A stretch of DNA of 42,061 bases from Bacteroidaceae bacterium (GCA_017559845.1 JAFYQQ010000017.1:84224-126284); one strand, 5' to 3'; positions 19,801 through 26,334 are shown, counted from the first letter of the stretch. Numbers and translations: made by a program. The notes: a model not told the origin generated them from the letters alone.

Positions 19801-21456
19801 ATTTCTGCTATTGAAACAGGCTCTCGTCCCACAGGCGGAGTTGCGAATATAACAAGTGGAGTATTGTCGTTAGGTGGAGAACACATTGACAATAGTAGTG
19901 GATTTCTCAATCTTTCTGAACCTAAATACGTTCCAACCGAATTTTACGAAAGGACTGATAGGGGAAAACTTAAGAAGGGAGATTTGTTGATTTGCAAAGA
20001 TGGGGCGTTAACAGGTAAAGTCGCTATTGTCAGAGATGAGTTAGAAGGACAAAAAGCGATGATCAATGAGCATGTTTTTATTATACGATGTGGAAATGAA
20101 AGCACACAGAAATATTTGTTCTTTTTCCTGTATTCTCCATATGGGCAGAATTTATTGAGATCGAATATAACTGGCTCAGCACAAGGTGGATTAAACAGAT
20201 CTAACCTTGCCAAAATTAACATACCTTATCCACCAGATTCAATACAACAGAAAATCGTAGCCGAATGTCAGAAGATTGATGCAGAAGTGCAGGAAGCAAA
20301 AGAAAGAATTACCGCATTGGAAGATGACATTAGCGAGATAGTAGCTGACATAAAGGGTAAAACAACAAAACTTGGTACTATTGCACAGTTTAAAAATGGA
20401 CTGAATTATAAAGAAACTCCTATTGGTGATACTGTTAGTATTGTTGGCGTAGCGAACTTCAAAGATAACAAGTCACCAAAATGGGACGAAGTCAAAACCA
20501 TTACCATAAGTGATAATGTTGACGACTCTTACCTCTTGCACAAGAATGACCTTGTAACTGTGAGGTCAAATGGCTCAAGAGAGTTAGTTGGTCGTTTTAT
20601 GCTTATTGATAAGGAACCCGAAGAGCGAACCACATTTTCCGGTTTCTCAATAAGAGTACGTATTGTGTCTGACGAAGTGGATAGCGAGTTTCTTTATTAC
20701 CTGCTGTCTTCTGCAAATATCAAACAACGTCTAACAACGGGAAGCAATGGTGCCAATATAAAAAGTCTCAACCAGGATTTGTTATCAAATCTTGAAATAC
20801 CGCTTCCCTCACTATCAGAGCAAAAGAATGTTATCGATAAAATTGGAGCAATTGAAAGCCAGATAGCATCCCTCAAAGCCATCTGTGACGAAGCTGCTGA
20901 TCGCAAAAAGGTAGTTTTACATCGAGAATTAATTGAAGACGACAAGCAGGAAAGTACTATCGAGACTGTTGAAATTGACACAGAGAAAGACGAATCCAAG
21001 GCGATTATTCTCCCTGAATATCGCGAAGGATGCATTCCCCTTTATACATTACGTGCAGCCTGTGGCTATTTTGAGGATGAAGAAGTTCCCGAAGAAGAGG
21101 GCTGGGTGGATGCTTCTAACAATGGTTTTACTCCCGACCCAAAGCGTCATTTCGTGATTCATGCTAAAGGCAATTCCATGTTGCCAAAGATAAAGGATGG
21201 CGACCTCTGTGTATTTGAATGGTACAAAGCAGGTTCACGCAATGGTGAGATAGTGCTTACCCAAAGCAGCGAATTCGATTCTGAATATGGCGCCAAATAC
21301 ACCATCAAGAAATACCATAGCGAGAAGGTGGTGACAGGAGAAGGCTGGCTGCATAGCAAGGTAGAGCTGATTCCGCTGAACAAAGACTTTGACGTGATAG
21401 AACTCGACGAAGAAACTGAGTATAGAACAATTGGTGTGTTTAAGTGCGTTTTATAA
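16900..21456 (+). CDS. Single-chain restriction-modification enzyme fused to an S24 peptidase
   Basis: 1518 residues, four functional parts. (1) A PD-(D/E)XK nuclease at about 90-180: Asp121, Glu136-Asn-Lys138, and the Gln157-x3-Tyr161 motif of HsdR/RecB-like nucleases. No helicase motor follows. (2) An N6-adenine methylase at about 260-660: Gly-Gln-Phe-Phe-Thr-Pro near 442, SAM motif Asp-Tyr-Ala-Cys-Gly-Ala-Gly at 471-477, and catalytic Asn-Pro-Pro-Tyr at 549-552. (3) An HsdS-like region with two target-recognition domains (about 945-1110 and 1155-1305), each followed by a coiled coil. (4) A LexA/UmuD-like S24 domain at about 1375-1518 with Ser1426 (Gly-Asn-Ser-Met-Leu-Pro), Lys1470 (Tyr-Thr-Ile-Lys-Lys) and a UmuD-like Cys1388-Gly1389 site. 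Parts 1-3 resemble type IIB/IIG enzymes. Part 4 is the unusual addition; its effect is unknown. Confidence 0.9.
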   Translation: MITKDNLAALLLHPNFGFTKRGNIYKKEYSQGASIEVNTDTQKITYSPVDSLFKEGEFPTKDKPANGFVIHRDTTLNFSANENFVCLVCTHLLLKKGYEPKHIVFEPAFKVGHVNKPSYGDILVFDKEYNPLVLIENKTFGTEFSKEWNLMQKDGGQLFSYLGPLVNVMGRCQNLVLFAADFVEKEVLLKNHIITLKDNEKRLKELDNAKSFADAQGKYYEVWDQTYGKSFETKGLFEDDIEAYSVGKLKYTINDLKGLSHAEIRPIYHEFATILRNHAITDFEHSFYILIDLFLCKITDELNNPDDLQFYYKGIARDTPKEYCNRLLKLYQQGKRQLFNVEVVNKDEEDIKQIFEDTGRSLVTNGLFAGIKELFEEMKFYNIKKFNFIDVENREEFEMNFQILIKIAALIQDINLSSSETNHFFGDLFEGLLSKNVHQTEGQFFTPLPIVNFIINSLPQFPNTDKVKVLDYACGAGHFLTEFVKHYPKAKIYGIEKSQTLSQVAKIATIINGCQDSRIIFKDSLSHINTMDVRYQGFEKESFDCIIANPPYSVKGFLNTMEQKDRDQFELAKTIEEKAFSTNRSIECFFVERAHYFLKKDGLMGIVLPSSLLSNENIYTKTREIIFANFNILAIAVMNSRTFGSTGTNTVILFAQKVKKNSEGLLHTFLDKKDYTQYTTSSAIDSYIKKQGYPKDEYFAYMQDNVLGDNLKETNVFKDYAANFKKSSISKNIQKEWFAKSSYYLEGLKESSKEYKKQFALFLSSDDYKQLEEAEYKRQFVAFAKDIECKKLNVYIQTENNIVAILQSPPEKVNNKSNKAEVVKFLGYDWSNRKGDEGIKYLTSKVQETATSDDEDDKDTEIVQAINSIKYIETPLYNPGDDNDVIKFSYALRKHITSNCNKFSFGVKATSCIKPGLENTSELLHFARLTDLIRFDRTAFNLVVKTEREREYVKVTYKWPLKVFAEIISAIETGSRPTGGVANITSGVLSLGGEHIDNSSGFLNLSEPKYVPTEFYERTDRGKLKKGDLLICKDGALTGKVAIVRDELEGQKAMINEHVFIIRCGNESTQKYLFFFLYSPYGQNLLRSNITGSAQGGLNRSNLAKINIPYPPDSIQQKIVAECQKIDAEVQEAKERITALEDDISEIVADIKGKTTKLGTIAQFKNGLNYKETPIGDTVSIVGVANFKDNKSPKWDEVKTITISDNVDDSYLLHKNDLVTVRSNGSRELVGRFMLIDKEPEERTTFSGFSIRVRIVSDEVDSEFLYYLLSSANIKQRLTTGSNGANIKSLNQDLLSNLEIPLPSLSEQKNVIDKIGAIESQIASLKAICDEAADRKKVVLHRELIEDDKQESTIETVEIDTEKDESKAIILPEYREGCIPLYTLRAACGYFEDEEVPEEEGWVDASNNGFTPDPKRHFVIHAKGNSMLPKIKDGDLCVFEWYKAGSRNGEIVLTQSSEFDSEYGAKYTIKKYHSEKVVTGEGWLHSKVELIPLNKDFDVIELDEETEYRTIGVFKCVL

Positions 21457-21509
21457 AAAAGTACTTGATGTAATTATTATCAGTGAATAATATGGAAGGA
21501 TGACAATAT

Positions 21510-22646
21510 ATGGAAAAAGAAAACAGACAAATAAAAGAGTTGATAGATGAAGGGCTTTCGACTATTAGCAAAATGAAAATTTTGTCTAATACTCCTGCAG
21601 GTCCTAACACCATTAAATTGAGAGAAATTATAAAGAACTTATATCCTCTTATTTCTGATGATTATCCATTATTAAGGGATATCCTTTCTAAAGCAGAAAC
21701 CAAACTTATAGAGAATGGAATTATCAATGCTTTTTTCTTTGGTGACATTAGAACTTCTCTTAAAATATTGAAGGACAATTATTCCCGCCCTCCCAAAATC
21801 TTTATCAGTCATAAAAGTGAAGACGAGGCTTTTGTTAAAGCTCTTGTTAAGTTGCTCAGACTTTATATCGGGTCTGATTCGGAAAAGATATTCTGTAGCT
21901 CTGTCCCTAATTACAAAATTGGAATAGGTAAAGCTATCTATCCTGAAATAAAAGTTCAATTTGAGGAACATGAAGTATTTATGATCATTGTTCATTCTCC
22001 CCGATATTATCAAAGTCCAGTTTGTCTTAATGAACTGGGGGCTGCATGGATACAGAACAAAGAATGCTATTCTTTCCTTACTACAGATTGTGAATATGAT
22101 GACATGAAAGGAGTTATAGACAGTAAATTCATTTCCATAAAAGTCAATGCAGAAGATGCAACAGACAGAATGAATGAGTTTATTTATAAAGTTCTTAACT
22201 TCTTTAATCTTCCCCAACTAAAACTATCTGTTTTTTCGCGATGGGAGTCAGATAGAAACGAATTCCTCAAAGAAGTTTGCAAACTGGATTTAGTTGAAGA
22301 ACAGAGGGAAAAAGTAAAAGACAGTGAGAATCTAATGCAGGATTCATTGTCTGATTTTGACAAAAAGCACTTAAAGAAATGGGCAGAATGTGATGATGGA
22401 GAATGCTGGATAATAGAGACTATGGATGGTTCATTTATCCAGATTGGAGAAGAGGAATTTTGTGTTAATAGTGGGAGAGAAAGAGCAGAATGGGACAATT
22501 TCTTTGAGCGACTAATTGAGCTTGGTTTTGCCGTCATAGACCGCCCGAATAGTGATGGTAGTCCTATATACAAATTGAAGAAATCTGCATATGATTATGT
22601 AGAATCATTAAAAACAGAAGTTCTACAAAAAGCAATTAGTGGGTAA
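21510..22646 (+). CDS. TIR domain protein
   Basis: 378 residues. Residues 1-90 are helical with no recognised domain. A TIR domain spans about 96-230: Lys-Ile-Phe-Ile-Ser-His-Lys-Ser-Glu-Asp at 96-105, a strand Val-Phe-Met-Ile-Ile-Val at 156-161, and Cys-Leu-Asn-Glu-Leu-Gly at 172-177, where Glu175 is at the position of the catalytic glutamate of TIR NADases. Residues 280-370 look like a winged-helix (Phe-Phe-Glu-Arg-Leu-Ile-Glu-Leu-Gly-Phe, then Ile-Tyr-Lys-Leu-Lys). NAD cleavage in an antiphage response is a reasonable guess, not shown. It sits 53 bases after the restriction gene, with a short purine-rich ribosome site before the ATG. Confidence 0.82.
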   Translation: MEKENRQIKELIDEGLSTISKMKILSNTPAGPNTIKLREIIKNLYPLISDDYPLLRDILSKAETKLIENGIINAFFFGDIRTSLKILKDNYSRPPKIFISHKSEDEAFVKALVKLLRLYIGSDSEKIFCSSVPNYKIGIGKAIYPEIKVQFEEHEVFMIIVHSPRYYQSPVCLNELGAAWIQNKECYSFLTTDCEYDDMKGVIDSKFISIKVNAEDATDRMNEFIYKVLNFFNLPQLKLSVFSRWESDRNEFLKEVCKLDLVEEQREKVKDSENLMQDSLSDFDKKHLKKWAECDDGECWIIETMDGSFIQIGEEEFCVNSGRERAEWDNFFERLIELGFAVIDRPNSDGSPIYKLKKSAYDYVESLKTEVLQKAISG

Positions 22647-22679
22647 CTCTGAAAAAGTAAGATTTTGGAATAGATTGAT

Positions 22680-22687
22680 TAATTTTG
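22680..22687 (+). promoter_or_regulatory. Possible internal promoter before tcmP
   Basis: TAATTTTG fits TAnnTTTG in the 61-base gap between the TIR gene and tcmP, but the nearest TTG is only 12 bases upstream. Weak. Confidence 0.25.
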
Positions 22688-22707
22688 CAGATTAAAAGAT
22701 AAATGGT

Positions 22708-23658
22708 ATGAGTGAAACATATAATTATATGGAAGAAGAACAAGGCGGATTGATGGCTTGTGAGCCATCTCCCTGGGGTGGCCAATGGACAGAAGAAAAA
22801 TTGGATGCATTTGAGAAATACGTCAATGCGTATCTCACAATCATGAATTCTTTTAGAGAGAAAAATAAATGGAAACTCATCTATTTTGATGGATTTGCAG
22901 GTAGCGGTTCTCGAAACGAAGCAAAGAAAGAAGCCAACTCTGAGTTGCTGCAAGAGCTGTTCCGTGACTATTGTTTAGATGAAGCAGAGCTAGAAACATA
23001 TAAGGGAGCAGCAGAAAGAGTTTTAAGCATACCTCAGAAGGGATTCGATTTCTATTACTTTGTGGATAAAGATAAAGAGTCGAGTTTAAAGTTGCACGAG
23101 TTGTTGGCTCCATTCGAGAACGACAAGACGTTAGTGTATAGGAACTCAGACGCCAACAAGCAAATAGAAATGCTTGCAAATGCAATGCACAATGATAACA
23201 GCCTTGCGGCCTTAGTTTTGCTAGACCCCTTTGGGATGCAAGTTGACTGGAAGTCTATAGAGTTGTTGAAAGGGACACGAACAGACCTGTGGATTCTGAT
23301 TCCTACTGGCGTTATCGTCAATAGACTGCTTGACAGGAAGTGTGAACTCACTCATGCCGAGAAGTTGACATCTTTTTTTGGAAAAGATGAAGAATTCTTG
23401 AGGGACTACTTCTATAAGAAAAAGAAAGTCGATACACTATTTGGTGAGACTGAAATTACAGAGAAAGTGCAGAAACCTATTGAGAAGATTGCTGAACTGT
23501 ATATTGAACAACTTAAGACGAACTTTGACTATGTAACAGAAAAGCCATTAGTGTTGTATAATACAAGGAACACACCTATATTTCACTTCGCCTGTGCATC
23601 AAACAATGAAACTGCAATTAAGATTGCGAGTCAGATTATTAAGAAGAAACAAGGATAA
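22708..23658 (+). CDS. tcmP: Three-Cys-motif partner protein TcmP
   Basis: 316 residues, recognised as the TcmP family, which occurs beside DUF5131 three-Cys proteins, as here. Family marks are Trp-Thr-Glu-Glu-Lys-Leu near 27-32, Tyr-Phe-Asp-Gly-Phe-Ala-Gly-Ser-Gly-Ser at 59-68, and Leu-Leu-Asp-Pro-Phe-Gly-Met-Gln at 171-178. The glycine-rich loop and the Asp-Pro-Phe-Gly motif resemble a SAM-dependent methyltransferase layout, but that is an inference; no reaction is known to me. Its stop overlaps the next start by one base (TAATG), so the two are made together. Confidence 0.82.
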   Translation: MSETYNYMEEEQGGLMACEPSPWGGQWTEEKLDAFEKYVNAYLTIMNSFREKNKWKLIYFDGFAGSGSRNEAKKEANSELLQELFRDYCLDEAELETYKGAAERVLSIPQKGFDFYYFVDKDKESSLKLHELLAPFENDKTLVYRNSDANKQIEMLANAMHNDNSLAALVLLDPFGMQVDWKSIELLKGTRTDLWILIPTGVIVNRLLDRKCELTHAEKLTSFFGKDEEFLRDYFYKKKKVDTLFGETEITEKVQKPIEKIAELYIEQLKTNFDYVTEKPLVLYNTRNTPIFHFACASNNETAIKIASQIIKKKQG

Positions 23659-24395
23659 TGAGGACGACAAAAATTGAATGGACAGACAAGACGTGGAATC
23701 CCATAACGGGTTGCACAAAGAAGTCTGCAGGTTGCGCACATTGCTATGCTGAAATAATGGCACGACGTCTGAAGGCTATGGGGTTGGAGAAATACCAACA
23801 GGGATTTGAACTAGCCTTGCATGAAGACGATTTGCAAGAACCTCTGAAATGGAACAAACCACATAATATCTTCGTCTGCTCTATGAGTGATATTTTCCAT
23901 GAGGGAGTTCCTTTTGAATTTGTTGATCAAATAATGAATACTATCATACAGACACCTCGGCACCGCTATCAGATCTTGACGAAACGTGCTGAGCGGATGG
24001 AGGAGTATTTCAAAACGCGGACTATACCTCGGAACGTATGGCTTGGTGTTACAGTGGAATGTCAAGCAACAAAATACAGAATAGAGCATCTGCGTCATCT
24101 GGATGCTTCTGTTAGGTTCCTGTCTTGCGAGCCGTTGATAGAGGATTTGGGAGATATGAATCTCGCAAATATTGATTGGGTGATAGTTGGAGGTGAGAGC
24201 GGCCCAAAAGCCAGGCTAATGAAACAAGAGTGGGCTATTAACATTAAACAGCAAGTAGAGTCACAAGGTTCTGCTTTCTTTTTCAAGCAATGGGGAACAT
24301 GGGGCAGTGATGGCATTAAAAGAAATAAACATGCAAATGGGAAAATGCTGCAAGGTGAGATTATACAGCAAATGCCAAAGAAAACAATAATATGA
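23658..24395 (+). CDS. DUF5131 (phage Gp37/Gp68-like) three-Cys protein
   Basis: 245 residues. The N-terminal motif Gly-Cys19-x6-Cys26-x2-Cys29-Tyr-Ala is the three-Cys signature of the phage Gp37/Gp68 family, thought to bind an iron-sulfur cluster in a radical-SAM-like way. Other conserved marks are Cys-Ser-Met-Ser-Asp-Ile-Phe-His, Leu-Thr-Lys-Arg, Leu-Gly-Val-Thr-Val-Glu, Phe-Leu-Ser-Cys-Glu-Pro-Leu, and Gly-Gly-Glu-Ser-Gly. Substrate unknown. Coupled to tcmP at its start; its stop TGA overlaps a following ATG that opens a broken frame. Confidence 0.85.
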   Translation: MRTTKIEWTDKTWNPITGCTKKSAGCAHCYAEIMARRLKAMGLEKYQQGFELALHEDDLQEPLKWNKPHNIFVCSMSDIFHEGVPFEFVDQIMNTIIQTPRHRYQILTKRAERMEEYFKTRTIPRNVWLGVTVECQATKYRIEHLRHLDASVRFLSCEPLIEDLGDMNLANIDWVIVGGESGPKARLMKQEWAINIKQQVESQGSAFFFKQWGTWGSDGIKRNKHANGKMLQGEIIQQMPKKTII

Positions 24396-24542
24396 CAAGG
24401 GAACAAGGTCAAATACTATTTATATCAGACTCCTGATGGAGAGTCACGTATGGAGGTACTCATCAAGTTAGAGTGTTCTGGAAAAGCCATCCTTACCAAA
24501 TTCTTGTCAGATACTACTGAAATTGTTTTTTCTATTAACTGA
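24392..24542 (+). pseudogene. Broken gene start, RhuM-like N-terminus
   Basis: An ATG overlaps the DUF5131 stop (ATGA) and opens a frame that ends after 14 codons. Dropping one T in the run at about 24418-24420 would instead read Gln-Ile-Leu-Leu-Tyr-Gln-Thr-Pro-Asp-Gly-Glu-Ser-Arg-Met-Glu-Val. This resembles the N-terminus of RhuM/virulence-type proteins found in toxin and defence loci. The resemblance stops soon after and the frame closes at 24542. It looks like the stub of a sixth, lost cassette gene. Confidence 0.4.
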
Positions 24543-24569
24543 AAAAGTTTTTTGTCAACGATAAAACGT

Positions 24570-24653
24570 TTGTTCCAAGCTTTGGAACGCATGTTTCATT
24601 GTTTGGAATGTATGTTTCATTGTTTGAAATACACGTTCCAAACTTTGGAACAA
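24570..24653 (+). repeat. Four tandem 21-bp units, each a small dyad
   Basis: Units start at 24570, 24591, 24612 and 24633. The middle two share 18 of 21 bases; the outer two contain GTTCCAA...TTGGAAC, and all follow the pattern TTYCA...TTTGRAA. Related dyads recur at 24711 and 24739. The stretch from 24396 to 24847 holds no intact gene. Confidence 0.75.
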
Positions 24654-24847
24654 AAACTTTACCACAGAGAAAAGACTTTTATAGCACTGTCCTACAACAA
24701 TTTAAGCACTATGTTTCAGAAATGTATTAACTAAGCTTTGTTTCATAGTCTTTGAAACGTGCTATACCAAGGCTAATATCCGCTTTATTTCATTGTTTTA
24801 CTCACGCCAATTCCGCGAATCTCGCCACACATTAGTTACTGACCATT

Positions 24848-24913
24848 GGCTCCTACTCCCGCACGCTCCGCACCAAACTGATGTGGGGAACCGACGTCCG
24901 TTCAGAATTTTAG
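24848..24913 (+). pseudogene. Duplicated nadK 3' end (22 codons incl. stop)
   Basis: Encodes Gly-Ser-Tyr-Ser-Arg-Thr-Leu-Arg-Thr-Lys-Leu then Met-Trp-Gly-Thr-Asp-Val-Arg-Ser-Glu-Phe-stop, matching the NadK C-terminus at all but two residues (Phe to Ser, Leu to Phe). Most of the 11 base changes are silent, so both copies evolved as coding sequence. There is no homology upstream of 24848. This is the right boundary of the island. Confidence 0.88.
24866..24891 (+). repeat. Distal island-flanking direct repeat
   Basis: 26 bases identical to 16119-16144 in nadK. Likely right attachment or recombination site. Confidence 0.85.
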
Positions 24914-24931
24914 CTTTAGAATCAGCTAAAA
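24908..24931. terminator. AT-rich hairpin at the duplicated nadK stop
   Basis: TTTTAGCT (24908-24915) and AGCTAAAA (24924-24931) form an 8-bp stem with an 8-base loop. It directly overlaps the displaced nadK stop and may be the original nadK terminator. Confidence 0.4.
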
Positions 24932-25066
24932 GTAATGTCTTCAAGGATGTTCTCAAAGGAAGGATACTGTCAAGAAAAAACATCCGCAAAAACAATTCAT
25001 TTTTTTTTTAGCATAGCATTAAGTTTTTTTATACCTTATTATACATAATGTATCCACGCTTTTTCA

Positions 25067-25074
25067 TACATTTG
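25067..25074 (+). promoter_or_regulatory. Putative -7 element for the amidase gene
   Basis: TACATTTG fits TAnnTTTG, 45 bases before the ATG; no -33 TTG at normal spacing. A strong Shine-Dalgarno (AAGGAGG at about 25104-25110) follows, which is unusual for this phylum. Confidence 0.5.
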
Positions 25075-25118
25075 CCCCTGATTGGAAGTTAAATCTAACA
25101 CAAGAAGGAGGAACAGTT

Positions 25119-26186
25119 ATGAAAAAGCAAACATTGTCCGAATGGCCTGCACAAAAGTGTTTCCCCACTGTGGGATGCACAGGCATTTCACTCACAGCCA
25201 CAGACGGAAGTTACATACAAGGCCGTACCATAGAAGGTTCGGAAATGGATCTTCCAGGACAGTATGTTGTGATTCCAAGGGGAAAGCAACTACAGTCTTT
25301 CACCCCCGTTGACACCAACGGCATGAAGTTCACAGCAAAATACGGTGTTGTGGGCTTGGCCGTTGTGCGTCCCGAATTCATTGCCGAGGGCATAAATGAA
25401 ATGGGATTCTCCTGCGGTTTATTTTTCTTTCCCAATTTTGGAAGCTACGAGCCTTTTGACAAGGCACAACGGGAAAATTCTATCGGCGACTTGCAACTGA
25501 ACCAATGGATGCTCACACAATTCGCCACGGTGGAGGAAGCGGTTTGCGCCATTCGTTCAGGACAGGCCCGCATCGTTGGGCTTGACCAAACCGCCACAGT
25601 CCATTGGCGCATGGGAGACGCAAGAGGCAACCAAGTGGTACTCGAGATTGTCCACGGCAAGCCCAATATCTATGAGAACGCGGTGGGTGTCATAACCAAT
25701 GCTCCGGAATTCCCCTGGCATCTGACCAACCTCAACAACTATGTAAACCTACAACCCGGAAACGCTCCGCGCCAACATTTTGGCAGACAGTCTATTTTCC
25801 CCATGGGCGGAAACAGCGGATTCCTGGGCCTTCCCGGCGATGCCACACCACCCTCCCGTTTTGTACGCGCGACCTTCTATCGTGCCACAGCGCCCAAGCT
25901 CAAGGATGCCGTCTCAACCGTGATGCAATGTTTCCACATCCTCAACAACTTTGACATCCCCATCGGCACAGAGCATCCATTAGGGGAAGCGCCCGACATA
26001 CCCAGTGCCACACATTGGACTTCCGTCATTGATCTGACCCATCGCAAGGTCTATTTCAAGACGGCATACAACAACACCATTCGGTGTATCGACTTGCAGA
26101 AGATTGACTTCAACACAGTATGTTACCAGTACCATCCATTCGACTCCACTAAGGAACAGCCTGTTGAAGAGATCGTCATCAAATGA
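25119..26186 (+). CDS. Choloylglycine hydrolase family amidase
   Basis: 355 residues, an Ntn hydrolase of the bile salt hydrolase/penicillin V acylase family. The likely nucleophile is Cys20 in Val-Gly-Cys-Thr-Gly-Ile-Ser-Leu, followed by Gly-Arg36-Thr-Ile-Glu39. Also present are Glu-Gly-Ile-Asn-Glu-Met-Gly (90-96), Thr-Asn-Ala-Pro (193-196, Asn194 as oxyanion residue), and Leu-Pro-Gly-Asp with Arg247 and Arg250. The 19 residues before Cys20 must be removed for activity, yet they do not look like a signal peptide (no hydrophobic core). Substrate (bile salt, penicillin V or another N-acyl amide) cannot be told. Confidence 0.85.
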   Translation: MKKQTLSEWPAQKCFPTVGCTGISLTATDGSYIQGRTIEGSEMDLPGQYVVIPRGKQLQSFTPVDTNGMKFTAKYGVVGLAVVRPEFIAEGINEMGFSCGLFFFPNFGSYEPFDKAQRENSIGDLQLNQWMLTQFATVEEAVCAIRSGQARIVGLDQTATVHWRMGDARGNQVVLEIVHGKPNIYENAVGVITNAPEFPWHLTNLNNYVNLQPGNAPRQHFGRQSIFPMGGNSGFLGLPGDATPPSRFVRATFYRATAPKLKDAVSTVMQCFHILNNFDIPIGTEHPLGEAPDIPSATHWTSVIDLTHRKVYFKTAYNNTIRCIDLQKIDFNTVCYQYHPFDSTKEQPVEEIVIK

Positions 26187-26256
26187 CGGCATTCCTGTTA
26201 TGCCAAACTACCGAAAATTTGAACTGTTTCTTAATGTTGCCACAAAAGTGGCTAAA

Positions 26257-26292
26257 CGCAACGCGTTGGAATCGCCAACGGAACGCGTTGCG
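26257..26292. repeat. GC-rich inverted repeat
   Basis: CGCAACGCGTT (26257-26267) is the exact complement of AACGCGTTGCG (26282-26292), with a smaller CGTTGG/CCAACG pair nested inside. It lies in the amidase 3' region ahead of the terminator; function unknown. Confidence 0.6.
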
Positions 26293-26334
26293 ATAGACGA
26301 CTCAATGCCTTGCATTTACAATCGCAACGCTATA

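Larger units (their letters stand above)
16167..24913 (+). mobile_element. Accessory island inserted at the nadK 3' end
   Basis: An 8.7 kb block bounded by nadK on the left and by a duplicated nadK tail on the right. All five intact genes are on the plus strand and visibly more AT-rich than the flanking housekeeping genes. Functions are restriction-modification, TIR, TcmP and DUF5131, which fit a defence island. No integrase, transposase or terminal inverted repeat was found, so the means of insertion is open: an enzyme acting in trans, a lost integrase, or homologous exchange. Confidence 0.75.

Noticed and set aside
24552..24734. 60-codon frame of Phe-x-x-Leu-Glu-type repeats
   Set aside because: Follows from the 21-bp tandem DNA units having no stop in one frame; no ribosome site or neighbour supports translation.
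24570..24760. CRISPR array
   Set aside because: Units are contiguous without unique spacers, diverged between copies, and no cas genes are present.
16167..24913. Integrase-bearing conjugative or prophage element
   Set aside because: No integrase, relaxase, transfer or phage structural gene is seen between the repeats; only the boundary pattern fits an integrative element.
26257..26292. Regulator operator at the CGCAACGCGTT inverted repeat
   Set aside because: It lies downstream of the amidase and between convergent genes, so control of initiation is unlikely; kept only as a repeat.
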